DNA of 64,000 bases. Source: Austropuccinia psidii. Its lineage: Eukaryota > Basidiomycota > Pucciniomycetes > Pucciniales > Sphaerophragmiaceae. The stretch is from NCBI GenBank assembly GCA_023105745.1, contig JALGQZ010000013.1, positions 8,923,105 through 8,987,104 of the forward strand, given 5' to 3'. The notes under the pieces were generated by a model. It had not been told where the DNA came from. It made no database searches and saw only the letters and a list, made by a program, of their open reading frames with translations. This document shows, in pieces, positions 36,894 through 48,425 of this stretch (position 1 is the stretch's first letter; every line of letters starts with the position of its first letter). The position numbers and the translations under genes were made by a program.

Positions 36894-38560
36894 TTATGAG
36901 TTCTGTTTTCTGTATAACTGAATATTTTCAAATTTGTTCAAATCTAATATAAACCTGACTATATGCGGTATTGCTCTTGGGTTATCTAGTATCCCTCTCA
37001 TGTTGTCGGATTTGAATCTTAGCTTGCCGTGTTGTAAGTCGGTTTTCATTTTCTTCCTCTGTGCTTTAAATCTTCTACAGTGGGACAGGAAATGTCTTAC
37101 TGATTTGAGATGTTTGCATTCATCACATAGAAGGTCCCCCCTTGCCCTGATTCTATTTAAATATGTGTTTAGTACCACATGCTCACTACGAAGTTGATAT
37201 ATTGTTGAGGTGACAGCCTTTTCTTGTGAATTTAGCTCTTTGTTGAATTTGCAAGGACAGGATTTGACCCAAAGTCGTTTATTCTCTTCAGGCGTGAAGT
37301 GCTTTGGTTTGTTTTCGTTCAAAATTTGTTGTTTAATTTTGGCCTTGTTGGGAGGTATCGTTTGCCATTGGGCTGATGGGTTGGATGCAGCTTTCTTTGA
37401 CTTTATGTCTGCTTTTTTGTTTCCTTCTATACCCGTGTGTCCAGGGCATCATGTCAGGCAGATTGGTATTAATTGAGATAGTGATATCAGCTTGTTACTT
37501 GTTGGGAGATACAGGTGTTGCCCCATTGACTGTTTTGTTAGGTCTGCCACTTTCCTGAGTGCCGCTTGATCATCACACAGGATGTGTACCTCACCCATCT
37601 TCTCTCCTTTATCTCTTCTCGCTTAAAGCTCCCTCCTTATCAGTTCAATGGCTAGTTTTATCCCTACTACTTCTACTTCAAAATTAGTCGCAGGGGTCGT
37701 GTTTGTCATGTGTCTTGTGATAGTTAATCCCAATAGCACTGCAACCGCCGCAGCACCTTTACCTTTGTCTGGTATGTCCGATCCATCTGTGAATATCAGT
37801 GTTTCTTGTGAGTTCCTATTTCTTACCAGCTGCTTAATTCTTTTTCCTGCTTCCTGCTTTGTTTCTCCCATGTTCCTGATTGATAGGATTTTCCTCCATG
37901 GTTTTGTTGGGAAAGGGTTTATTAATTCCGGTCCTGGGCTGGTGTTCTTTGCTATCTTCTCCCAATTTATTACTTTATGGATTTAGGATGGATATGAACT
38001 TGCTTCTTTGTGTAGTTCTCTCAGTACTCTGGTCTTTGCTGGGTGTGTTTCTTCCTTTGCTGCCAATAGAAGTATCATATCATGTGCTCTTACGATGTGT
38101 GTGGCTAAGATTGATTTTAGCTTGCTATCTCTCTTCAATAATATTATTGGTGTCAATTTCAAGGCGCCCATCACCATTCTTTCTGCCTTGTAAGTCTTTT
38201 CAAATATAGTTTTGATTTTGCTTAGTGTCAATGTGGTTAGCCACAAAATGCTTCCGAACAATATTATGGTATACAGAATAACTTTAATCAGGGTATGTGT
38301 GTCCGTCATGCTGATTCCAAAGTATTTTCTACTGATCCTGTTGATTTTTGCCAATGTCGTGACTGCTCTTGATTTAATTTTTTCAATATGCTTTGTATAT
38401 GTTAGTTTTGAATCTAATTTTATTCCCAGCCACCTCGTGTCATCACTGGGGCTCAGTTGTTCCTCCCCAAATTTTGCCTGTCTTTGCTCTCCTTTGGGGT
38501 TGTTGAATAACTGTAGAATAATAAGGAAAAAAACAGTATCAGTCGCGACTGGAGTGTAGA
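36894..38560 (-). pseudogene. LINE ORF2 3' part (RT thumb, RNase H, CCHC tail), Tad1-like, 5'-truncated
   Basis: Minus strand, upstream to downstream: WLGIKLDSKLTYTKHIEKI (about 38440-38380), the RT connection region (38354-37983, ILWLTTLTLSKIKTIFEKTY, ERMVMGALKLTP), RNase H with IFTDGSDIPDKGKGAAAV (37871-37623), and a C-terminal Cys/His motif CDECKHLKSVRHFLSHCRRF (37322-36894). Frames are broken between the blocks. The 5' part of ORF2 and all of ORF1 are missing, as in typical 5'-truncated LINE insertions. It lies inside DNA transposon copy 1. Confidence 0.8.
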
Positions 38561-39045
38561 GAAGGTGCTAGAAGAACTCAGACCCAGTAAAAAAAAACCT
38601 ATTGCTGTAGCTACTATAAGATGTGAGAATCATTGCAAGTAATAAAGAAGAAGAGAGGTTGTTAAAATAAAAATAACTGTAAAAAAAATCCTAAAAAAAT
38701 AGAATTATAAGTTAACAAAAAAACAGACTAAGCCTGTACAGCTGAACTGTACTGTACTGTACATGAATTATTTATTGTACTGTATTTGGTATTTACCTAA
38801 ATTTTTCAGAACATTGACTGTTGCATGTGAGGGTACATCATATATTGATAATGTTAATTCTTGTAAAAAGAACACTAGCTTAGTGGTCAAGGTTCAGTTA
38901 CAGGGTGGAAGTCCGGAGCTGAAAGTTGTCATCATGGAAACTGAATGGACAAAACTTGACTTTAGTCGGTTTGGCACTAGTCAAGGCCATTTGGTTATAC
39001 ACATGAATTTATGCTTACTAGTGTAACATCGGCCTGTTCACAAGG
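38561..39045. other. Unassigned DNA inside copy 1
   Basis: No gene supported. A short ACTGT microsatellite (TGAACTGTACTGTACTGTAC) lies at 38743-38762. Confidence 0.4.
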
Positions 39046-39263
39046 TGTACAGTGGCATGCCACAGTACATGAATTATCAAACCCCCACCAAGGTGTATGG
39101 TGTCTTTCCTTAGTACATGGGAGAAAACACTGCTTAGAATGTTGTATGGTGGCATGCCACAGTACATAAATGATCAAACCCCCACCAAGGTGTATGGTGT
39201 CTTTCCATAGTACATGGGAGAAAACACTGCTTAGAATGGTGTACGGTGGCATGCCACCGTACA
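39046..39263. repeat. 97-bp tandem repeat with 24-bp palindromes
   Basis: Three palindromes of the form TGTAC-GGTGGCATGCCACC-GTACA begin at 39046, 39143 and 39240, exactly 97 bp apart. The spacers are almost identical (ATCAAACCCCCACCAAGGTG and GGAGAAAACACTGCTTAGAA). The third palindrome is perfect. Confidence 0.92.
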
Positions 39264-42200
39264 TTTTTCATATCAGTATGTCAGCATTAGTGAAAAGGTT
39301 GCAAAAGCGCTCACCTTCAGCAAAGCCCAAAAAAAATCTTCCAAAAGAAGACAAATGTAAGGTTCTTCCTTGTTTCAAACTTAAGTACAGAACCATTAAT
39401 CTGTCGATTCTTACTGCGCGGCAAGCAGGCCCAAACAACTCTTAAAAAATCCTTGTAGGGTGGTAATAATGCCCCATAAGCTGACAATGGCTGGCAAGAA
39501 GTGGTTTGGTTTTTTTTCCTCAACAATAAACTTACGGGAGGGCCAGAGATCTATATTTCAATTCAGCTTGTGAGTTTTGAACTTCAAGTGAGACAGCAGG
39601 TTAAAATGCCAGTTTGCCATGTAAGATCTAAGGAGGTACAAGTAATAAATAAATATATATATGTAGTTTTCTTTAAAAAGGGATTATTCCTTTTTTTAGC
39701 AAGGAATGGCTCACATAGAGGTAACCGTCAGGGCAATGGAATATTTAAAATTGGTCAGATGAAGTTCTTTCTGGAGCCCTAGCAATACGTTTTACAAGAA
39801 AGCTATTATTAAGTGTGCAGCAGTGAAGTAAAGTGAAAAATGTATGAATCTTTCTTACCTGCAATTTGCGCATTGGCTAACTTAGGATACAAGTCAGAAG
39901 TAATGTTTTGGGGATGAGTAGAAAGCTCCAAAGCAAACAATTGTAAATAATCTTGGGAAATTCACCTATGTTAGACTTATCAAGGATACTCAAATAGAAA
40001 AACAGGGACACTGCTGGTATGACGCTGAGAAGAGAGCAATGTGATGCAAAGTGTCAATGAGAAGTTTTCAAAAATCCTAATCACTTTTCTATATGTCCTG
40101 GCCAAAAGTTCTTGATAGCGTAAAGAAGCACTTTTGCAAGTAGGGCATTGAGCTGTTGCTTGAAACCATCTTTACAATTGTGATTTTTCAAGAGATAAAC
40201 AGGAAAAGCTGGTATTACTAAAGGAATAAGCTTACCCAAACTCCAGCCTTCTCAGGGGTCCTTTTTTTGATGATTTCCCTTTGACAAACTTACAGAAAAA
40301 ATAGTCATCTGTATTTGAGTTAACTAAGCATGGTAAGCTATCAGCAAAATATACTTTAATGCTGACCGACGTTTTCTGTGAATTCGGCTTTCTTAATTGT
40401 TTCAAAGCTGAACGTTTTAAGATTGGCCACCATCTTGATATCTGCCATGTTTTACAGACTTTTGTGCAAACAAAGTAAAAGTCTGTTGAACCTAAAACAA
40501 AACCTTTCTTTTTTTGACAAACCACATTAAAAACTCTTTGGCCAAGAATTACCAGAGGCAAAAAACTTGTAAATGGTCGTAAAACTCACTTGTCCATATA
40601 CGTTTTTATTGAGACCAGCCTACAAGAGTCTCACACTTTAGCAAAGGCTTGTGTACCTGTACAGATTTCCAATTCAAAAGAGGTTGTCATTTATTTGAGC
40701 CTTACTGGGGTCTGCCAAGGGGTAAATTAGTTTCTCATTTTTGGCTTCGTGCCAAAGTTTCCCCAGGTTAGGGTGGGTCAGGCCCATTCTTTCATCCCAC
40801 GAATTGATTTCTTTGACCTTATGGTTATGTGGTGTTTGAGTTATTGGCTTGGCTCACTGATGTTTTCTCAAACTGTTGTGTTTCTGGTGTTATGGGAAGA
40901 GAGACGCTTCTGAATAGTTTCTCAGTTCTCATACTATCCGAATGGCTTGGGTTTGCAGTATCTACCTAAGGCCTTGGGGTTTAAAGCTCACCTGACTCAC
41001 CCCTCCCTAGGATCTTCTTTAGTGTTAAGTTGAGATGGGCATTCCACATGCACACTGCGCTTATGTGCAAACGTCATCTTCACAGAAATGCATCTTGCAG
41101 GAGATTCCTTGGCACCGGCGCTTTCAATCAATTAAGCCACCTTCACCAGAAGAATTTAAATGGCTTCAGTGAAGTTTTTTCTTTGTATTTTCACATAGCT
41201 TCCCAGATCCCAAGAACATGCAGGGGGCTTGGGGGCCCCCCACATTACGGAAAGTCACATAGAAACATGAAATACAAGTGTGGACTGAAGCACTGCATAA
41301 TCCTACTTAAAGAAAAACATTCCCATCGTTGAAAACTTCCTCTTTATGTGAAGGAGACAGTCTCCTCCTAAAGCAGTGCTGTAAAGTAATATTTTTTTGG
41401 AAGCATATACTCATAGGGGTGTAGGGCTAACCATCCAAAAATCTTTCTTTAAGGTAATACAGTACCCAGAAATGAAAAAAGTAACTAGCTTTCAAAAAGT
41501 GAGTTGTCTTGCGCTCAATCAACAATGGTATACATGCTGAATTCTGAGAATTGAAGGTACATTTGTTAATCAAACTGACGTCACTCAGGCTCGAATGTAT
41601 TATGAGTTGTACTGCGCATTAGACTTGTTTCATAATCAGTTGAAGGGTGAGAAACAACACATCTTCTCAAAAAGGAGTCTGAATCAGAAGCCCCAAGTTT
41701 GGAAATGTATATCTGCAAGCTGAATTGCAGTTACCCTGAAGATTTGAGAGTGAGTTATGGAATTGTCATTGTGGTTTGTGAGAAAATCTGTTTCAAATAA
41801 GCTAAAGTCAATCCTTGTTTTGGAAGCTTGTTTGTTCCGAGCCATGTGAAAGTGATTTAATGAGCTATTATAGGTTTGCAACACAACTTCAGGAAATAAT
41901 TTTTGAGACTTACTCTAATAGAGCCAAGGAGGAATTCACTTAGGCAGAACTAATTTAGAATCCTTTTTACTTTTTATTTTTCCACAATCAAGGGTTATAT
42001 GGGCTGGGAGGTTTGAATTGGGTAAAAAATCAAGTAACCTCAGGGGATGTGGTTATGTCCAAAGACATTTTTCAAAAAGTTATCTGTGAGCTGTATATTT
42101 ATTAAAGAAGATATGTTTTGACAAACCCTAAGTACCATTTGAAACTATATCAAGGAAGTGATATGAGCATTTGCACTTTTAAGACGTCAGAATACTGGAC

Positions 42201-42737
42201 GGTTTCAGAAAGAAGAAAAGAGAAAATTTCATTAAGAAGAGGTTGAGATTATTTATCCAAAGCATAAGAAAAGAAGAGAGAAAATTAACTTCAGAAATAT
42301 CCCAACTGGTCATAAAAGGGGAGTAGAAACATGTTGAGATAGATGAGACTCCTAGAATTTTGGAAGCACATAACAAATTTGAAAAGCCGTTCTTGGTTTT
42401 GGAATAGAGAGAGATTTAAAATTTCTGGACCCCTTATGAAGGCATATTACGCTAATGTAAGGCTTCTGCCCAATAAGTATCCCTCCTAGATTTTCCATGC
42501 GAAATGCCGCTGGGTCCGGGACTCAGAACTTAGAGGATACAAAATTTCCACCTGATCCTCAAACGGTCCCAAAAGCACATAGGTGGGTGCAAAAAAAAAT
42601 ATTTGATTACACCAAGAAACCAGAGAAAGAAAACATAAAATAAAAACTAAGCATGTTGTGCATGTAAGGGCCCAGTCTTTGACATAAGCCTATTGGTTCA
42701 AATTAATGCTCAACAAGGTTGATCTCTGGTATGTAGG
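39264..42737. other. Unassigned 3.5 kb inside copy 1
   Basis: No recognised domain. Short open frames such as 40232-40561 (-, KNSQKTSVSIKVYF region), 41030-41332 (+) and 41684-41884 (-) have no family I know. This is where a decayed or intron-rich transposase of the element could lie, but nothing in the sequence shows one. Confidence 0.4.
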
Positions 42738-44905
42738 ATTACGCTCATGTAGTGCCCTCCCGACATGCTCCCGACACCACTTATGGTCCTTAGGCTTGTG
42801 TAGTGCGCTCCTGACATGCTTCTGACAATGCTTGGGGAGTGCCCTCCCGACACTGCTTACAATCCTTCAGCTCATGTAGTGCCCTCCCAACATGCTCCCC
42901 ACACCACTCATGATCCTTACGCTCATGTAGTTCCCTCCCAACATGCCTCCGACACATCTTACCATCTTGTGCTCATGGAGTGCCCTCCCAACATGCTCCT
43001 GACACTGCTTACCATCCTTGCGCTCATGTAGTGCCCTCCCGACATGCCTCCGACACAGCTTACCATCCTTACGCTAGCAGAGTGCCCTCCCGACATGCTC
43101 CCGGCACTCATTACCATCCTTATGCTCATGTAGTGCCCTCCCGACATGCTCCCGACACCACTTATGATCCTTAGGCTTGTGTAGTGCCCACCCGACATGC
43201 CTATGACAACGCTTAACATCCTTATGCTTGGGGAGTGCCCTCCTGACATGCTCCCGACACTGCTTACAATCCTTACGCTCATGTAGTGCCCTCCCAACAT
43301 GCTCCCGACACCACTTATGATCCTTACGCTTGTGTAGTGCTCTCCCAACATGCCTCTGACAACACTTACCATCCTTATGCTTGTGGAGTGCCCTCCCGAC
43401 ACTGCTTACCATCCTTACGCTCATGTAGTGCCCTCCCAACATGCTCCCAACACCACTTATGATCTTTATTCTTGTGTAGTGCCCTCCCGACATGCCTCCG
43501 ACAACGCTTAACATCCTTATGCTTGGGGAGTGCCCTCCCAACATGCTCCCGACACTGCTTACAATCCTTAAGCTCATGTAGTGCCCTCCCGACATGCTCC
43601 CCACACCACTCCTGATCCTTACCCTCATGTAGTTCCCTCCCGACATGCCTCCGACACATCTTACCATCCTTGTGCTTGCGGAGTGCCCTCCCAACATGCT
43701 CCCGACACTGCTTACCATCCTTGCGCTCATGTAGTGCCCTCCCGACATGCCTCCGACACAGCTTACCATCCTTACGCTCGCGGAGTGCCCTCCCGACACT
43801 GCTTACCATCCTTACGCTCATGTAGTGCCCTCCCGACATGCCTCCAACACAGCTTACCATCCTTACGCTCGCAGAGTGCCCTGCCGACATGCTCCCAACA
43901 CTGCTTACAATCTTTACGCTCATGTAGGTCCCTCCCAACATGCTTCCGACACCACTCATGTAGTGCCCTCCCAACATGCCTCCAACACAGCTTACCATCC
44001 TTATGCTCGTGGAGTACCCTCCCGACACTGCTTACCATCCTTACGCTCATGTAGTGCCCTCCCGACACGACTTATGATCCTTAGGCTTGTGTAGTGCCCA
44101 CCCGACATGCCTGCGACAACGCTTAACATCCTTATGCTTGGGGAGTGCCCTCCTGACATGCTCCCGACACTGCTTACAATCCTTACGCTCTTGTAGTGCC
44201 CTCCCAACATGCTCCCGACACTGCTTACCATCCGTGCGCTCATGTAGTGCCCTCCCGACATGCCTCCGACACAGCTTACCATCCTTACGCTTGCGGAGTA
44301 CCCTCCCGACACTGCTTACCATCCTTATGCTCATGTAGTGCCCTCCCGACATGACTTATGATCCTTAGGCTTGTGTAGTGCCCTCCCGACATGCCTCCGA
44401 CAACGCTTAACATCCTTACACTTGGGGAGTGCCCTCCTGACATGCTCTCGACACTGCTTACAATCCTTACGCTCATGTAGTGCCCTCCCAACATGCTCCC
44501 GACACCACTTATGATCCTTATGCTTGTGTAGTGCCCCCCCGACATGCCTCCAACAATGCTTACCATCCTTACACTTGCGGAGTGCCCTCCCAACACTGCT
44601 TACCATCCTTACGCTCATGTAGTGCCCTCCCGACATGCTCCCCACACCACTCATGTAGTTCCCTCCCTACATGCCTCCAACACAGCTTACCATCCTTGCG
44701 CTTGTGGAGTGCCCTCCCGACATGCTCCCAACACTCCTTACCATCCTTCCCCTCATTTAGTCCCCTCCCGACATGCCTCCGACACAGCATACCATCCTTG
44801 CGCTTGCGGAGTGCCCTCCCGACACTGCTGACCATCTTTACGCTCATGTAGTGCCCTCCCAACAACACTCATGTAATGCCCTCCCAACATGCCTCCGACA
44901 TAGCT
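42738..44905 (+). repeat. Minisatellite array, copy 1 right (51-bp unit)
   Basis: About forty tandem units of the family seen at 33008-34010, in the same orientation. Units alternate in higher-order blocks between a CTCATGTAGTG and a CTCGCGGAGTG/CTTGCGGAGTG version. Lengths are about 51 bp with ~40-bp short forms. Open frames up to 241 residues on both strands are a by-product of a unit length divisible by three. Confidence 0.93.
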
Positions 44906-45288
44906 TACCGCCCATTCAAGCACGCCGCACCCATGGTATTTTGCAGCGGGCTCTACCAGTGTCATCTGCAAAACAAAAATCCCGCTCAGGCGGAGTTCTT
45001 TCATGGATGGCCTGGTGAAGTCTAACCCCCCGCCTACATCAAGACTGGCTGAAGGACCTCTTTGATGTGTGTGTGTGCAAACAAGCGGGTTTTGTGTAAT
45101 TTTTACCAACCATTGGACAGTTTCAGTATGATCAGGTGGTAAGGAATCTGAGTTGAAGGCACAGGGGAACCAATATTGGTGGATGTCACAGGATTTGGTG
45201 CAAGACAGGAGTGTGACGTGTGATCGACATTTGCTTTATTTTCGCTTGACGTGAGCTTGACTTTTATCCTGCTTGACGTTTGCTTGAG
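44906..45288. other. Right subterminal region of copy 1, with GCTTGACGT repeats
   Basis: No gene. Near the end, TTCGCTTGACGTGAGCTTGAC and GCTTGACGTTTGCTTGAGG repeat TGACGT words, the inverse of the ACGTCA words at the left end. A GTGTGTGTG run is at 45067-45075. Confidence 0.55.
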
Positions 45289-45331
45289 GTGAAGTCTATC
45301 GCCGACGATTGACGCGAGATTCGCCCTGGTG
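45289..45331 (-). repeat. Right terminal inverted repeat of DNA transposon copy 1
   Basis: Ends GACGCGAGATTCGCCCTGGTG, the exact complement of the left end for 34 bases. The flank AAT (45332-45334) repeats the left flank. Confidence 0.93.
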
Positions 45332-46529
45332 AATAATTAACATTATAATTTTACCTGATTATTAACCAAGAGTAAAACTGTTTTTGACAGTTTACTATGT
45401 AGGTTATTCAAGAGCAGGATGAGGAGACAATTCTGACTGTGAAAAGCCTCCTTTTTATCCTGAAATGGGGTGGAAAGAGTGCTCCAGGTTTCCATGTAGA
45501 GGAAGTGAAGATTTTTCACTCTCTAGTACTGGCTTGTGGTTTGCAAACAGCCTGTATAACCTGTATTGGGCTCAGATGTGGTTTTGAAACCACATCTGGG
45601 CAGTTTTCATCTGGGGACCTCACAGCCTGATTCTGACATGTATGACGTGTAGAATGCTGTACAGAAACTGTATGGGATCCCAGTATTGACTGACATATGA
45701 GGTATTGAAGTAAAAACATGCTTCTTTGTCTACTTTACAGCTCATATTCATGATTATGGGATATTATCACATGGTAAGGCTGTATATGACAGCAGGTGGG
45801 AATCTGACCTTAAAACAGCCATACCTTTGTCAATTCTTGAGATATCAACCTCAAAATTGGTTCAGTGTGTAGCCCTGTATGTGCTCTACACAATGGTACC
45901 TCATTTGATATGGGTATCATTAAATATGGCAAAAGCTATCCCAGGTACAAGATTTTGTACATTTGCGTGTTTTAGGCAAAAAGCTGTATTGAGCTTGTTT
46001 GCCCCTTAAATTCTGCAGTAGTTGAGATATGGGGAAGTGGATGACACCATCAGACAGCCCTGATTGTGCTATTTCCAAAAAGACCCCACTTCAAGTATCC
46101 CACACTAAAACTGTAGAGGTTAGATGAGAGGTGAATGTTTTGTTCACCCTTATTTGGCCTGAAATTGACCATAACTCCAGTAATATTGGTGCTAACTCAG
46201 TTTGGCTGGTACCATTGGATATCCCTGGCTTAGAGATTCATTTTTAATACCCATTTAATGGGGTTAAGCCTCTCCTTCTAGATTTTAGATGAGAGGTGAA
46301 AATTAAGGTTTATGCTCAGCAATAACTTTGAGCAGGAATAACTTTGTTATTTCTTGTCCTATGGTTATGGGACTTATATTTTCAGGAAGAGGGGAGTTTC
46401 CTCTTTTGTTTGATACCTTTTGAGCTGATTTGGCTCGGCTCCATGTTTTGGTGGTATCTTGGCTATACCATTGGTTTATGTTATTTTGGATGTCATGGTT
46501 GTGCTCTGGTTTTGAGTCACGGGCTGACA
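45332..46529 (-). repeat. 5' LTR of Gypsy B, right fragment
   Basis: Continues the LTR interrupted at 30658 and matches 22428-23645. It lacks about 30 bp around 45607 (the CACCAATACAGGGTGAA block). It ends CACGGGCTGACA at 46529, directly before the target duplication GGTCC. Confidence 0.9.
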
Positions 46530-47646
46530 GGTCCTTTAATATTATTAAAGTTTAGTGTATACACTAGCACCTGGTCCCCTTCCTTAAAGTCAGGTTCCAT
46601 GTGTGTCTTGTCCCACCTCTGCTTATTATATTCTTTTGGCTCAGCTATGCATGTGGCAGCTGTGTCACAAGCCCTTTTCCACATGGAATGGAAGTCCTTG
46701 GCTGTGGGGTAGTTGGTTAGAAGATTCTTTTTCAAGTGATCCACAGGCAACAAGTGATTCCACCCTTTCTCTACTACTGCAGGTGTTTTTCCTGTGGTAG
46801 AGTGCTGACTTGTATTATAAGCCAGTTGGACAGCTGGTAGAAGGGTAACCCAGTCATTGATGTATCCCTCATGGTCCTTGTATTCCATGTCATAGGAACA
46901 GAACCTTCTAAGGATGTCCCCCATTGTTTGGATCATCCTTTCAGCTAGGCCATCTGTTTGTGGATGGTAAGATGTGGAAATAACAAGCTTGGTGCCAATC
47001 ATGTCATACAAGTTGGTCCAAAATTCAGCTGTGAACTTTGGGTCCCTATCACTAATGATTATCTTAGGGACTCCACAGGTGGATAGGATGTTATTCCAGA
47101 ATTACAGAGAAGTTTCCATGGCTGTGTCCTCCTTATGGCATGGTAGCCACCTCATACTCTTGCTGAACCTATCAACTATGATTAAGCAGGCATTGTAGTT
47201 TTCTTTGCCTCCTGGGACAAGTCCTATGACCCAGTCCATATTAATGGTTTCCCATGGGTATTTAAGTTCCTCTATGTGTTTAAGTAACCCATACTTCTTC
47301 CCATGTTTCCTATTTTCCTTTTGGCATCTTTCACAAGTGTTGATGTATTCACTCAACTCTTGTTCCCACTTGGGCCACCAAGCTGTGCTTGCTACCCTCT
47401 CTCTGGTTCTATCCTCACTCATGCGTCCCATACAGAGGCAGTCATGGCACTCTTGCAGGATCAAAGAGATGTGGTCTCTGTCTACCACTGTGAGTGCATT
47501 GGTGTGCTTTTCCCTGTGGTAGAGCAGGCCATCTATAAGGAAGAATCTATTATCCTCATAGGCCCTCAACCAGGGTTCTTCCAGCTGGGCTTCCAGTTCT
47601 GGACTCCTGTTTTTTTGTTGAAGGAGTCGTAGTAATATGCCACATT
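46530..47646 (-). pseudogene. Gypsy A integrase region, between Gypsy B and DNA transposon copy 2
   Basis: Minus-strand frames: [51 protein letters not shown] (47569-47102), then a stop. They continue with [35 protein letters not shown] and [16 protein letters not shown] (47011-46530). The integrase zinc region reads CMGRMS where the family has MGHMS, so a zinc-binding His is lost. The gene is cut on one side by Gypsy B (46530) and on the other by the DNA transposon end (47647). Confidence 0.9.
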
Positions 47647-47690
47647 CACCAGGGCAAATCTCCCGTCAATCGTCGGCGATTGACTTCACG
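47647..47690 (+). repeat. Left terminal inverted repeat of DNA transposon copy 2
   Basis: Matches 30659-30702 with two substitutions (CGAATCTCGC to CAAATCTCCC). Confidence 0.9.
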
Positions 47691-48009
47691 TCGCACCACT
47701 GTCAGTATAAAATCTTGCTTCAGTTGCGTTAGTGTCATTTTATAGTCACTGGATTTAGTGGGTCACGTCACGTCAGCGTCAAGACAACGTCAATCGTCAC
47801 ATGTGTCACATGAGAATGTCACTCAAAGCCCAAACCCATTTCAACGCTATTCACAATGTTTGGGTAATTTCACCTCCTTGGATTCCGCATCCCCACCTAA
47901 TCCTCCCCGATGCTTCACATGCTTACGAGCCCGCACCGCCCTCCAGATGAGACTCCGACACTGCCCCCCCATCTCGGTCCTCACCACTCCTTACGCTTTC
48001 ACACCCCCG

Positions 48010-48425
48010 CCCTTACCATCTTTATGCTCACGTGGTGCACTCCCGACATGCTCCCGACACCACTTATCCTTACGCTTGCGGAGTGCCCTCCCGACATGCT
48101 CCCAACACCACTTATCCTTACGCTTGTGTAGTGCCCTCCCGACACTGCTTACCATACTTACGCTTGCGGAGTGCACTCCCCACATGCTCCCGACACCACT
48201 TATCCTTACGGTTGTGTAGTGCCGTCCCGACACCACTTATCCTTACGCTTGTGTAGTGCCCTCCCGACACCACTTATCCTTACGCTTGTGTAGTGCCCTC
48301 CCGACACCACTTATCCTTACGCTTGTGTGGTGCCCTCCCGACATGCTCCCGACACCACTTATCCGTATGCTCGCGGAGTGCCTCTCAACATGCTCCCGAC
48401 ACGACTTATCCTTACGCTTCCGTCC
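48010..48425 (+). repeat. Minisatellite array of copy 2 (37-bp and longer units)
   Basis: The commonest unit is CCTTACGCTTGTGTAGTGCC followed by CTCCCGACACCACTTAT, 37 bp. Longer units have the extra CATGCTCCCGACA segment. It is clearly related to the arrays in copy 1 and sits at the matching distance behind the left end. Confidence 0.9.

Larger units (their letters stand above)
30659..45331. mobile_element. TIR DNA transposon copy 1, 14.7 kb, no transposase recognised
   Basis: The ends are inverted repeats: 34 bases match perfectly from CACCAGGGCGAATCTCGCGT inward, then one mismatch and eight more matches. It is inserted in a Gypsy B LTR with target duplication AAT (30656-30658, 45332-45334); the sister LTR near 22418-22425 shows the empty site. 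Inside are subterminal ACGTCA repeats, two minisatellite arrays, an LTR-like insertion, a Copia remnant, a LINE remnant and about 3.5 kb of unassigned sequence. CAC termini plus a 3-bp duplication recall the CACTA/EnSpm (CMC) group, but without a transposase this is only a suggestion. Copy 2 starts at 47647. Confidence 0.88.
22210..46529 (-). mobile_element. Gypsy element B, carrying a 14.7-kb DNA transposon in its 5' LTR
   Basis: This is a minus-strand Gypsy: 3' LTR 22210-23645, pol 23670-27313, gag 27335-29846, leader to 30438, and 5' LTR 30439-30655 plus 45332-46529. The 5' LTR is split by DNA transposon copy 1. The target duplication GGTCC is exact (22205-22209 and 46530-46534). B sits in the integrase C-terminus of Gypsy A. 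Its frames are broken by a handful of stops and shifts, so it is older than Gypsy C. Confidence 0.92.

Noticed and set aside
40232..40561. 109-residue minus-strand frame as a possible transposase piece
   Set aside because: No DDE/DDD motif or zinc site, and no neighbouring exons that join with it convincingly.
42738..44905. CRISPR-like array
   Set aside because: Units are directly adjacent variants of each other with no unique spacers, and the genome is eukaryotic.
30659..45331. Starship-like giant element
   Set aside because: No tyrosine-recombinase captain gene, and it has clear terminal inverted repeats. Starships are known from Pezizomycotina.
7625..47647. Assembly chimera as the explanation for the broken reading frames
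   Set aside because: The breaks coincide with element ends and exact duplications (GTGAC, GGTCC, AAT), which misassembly would not create.
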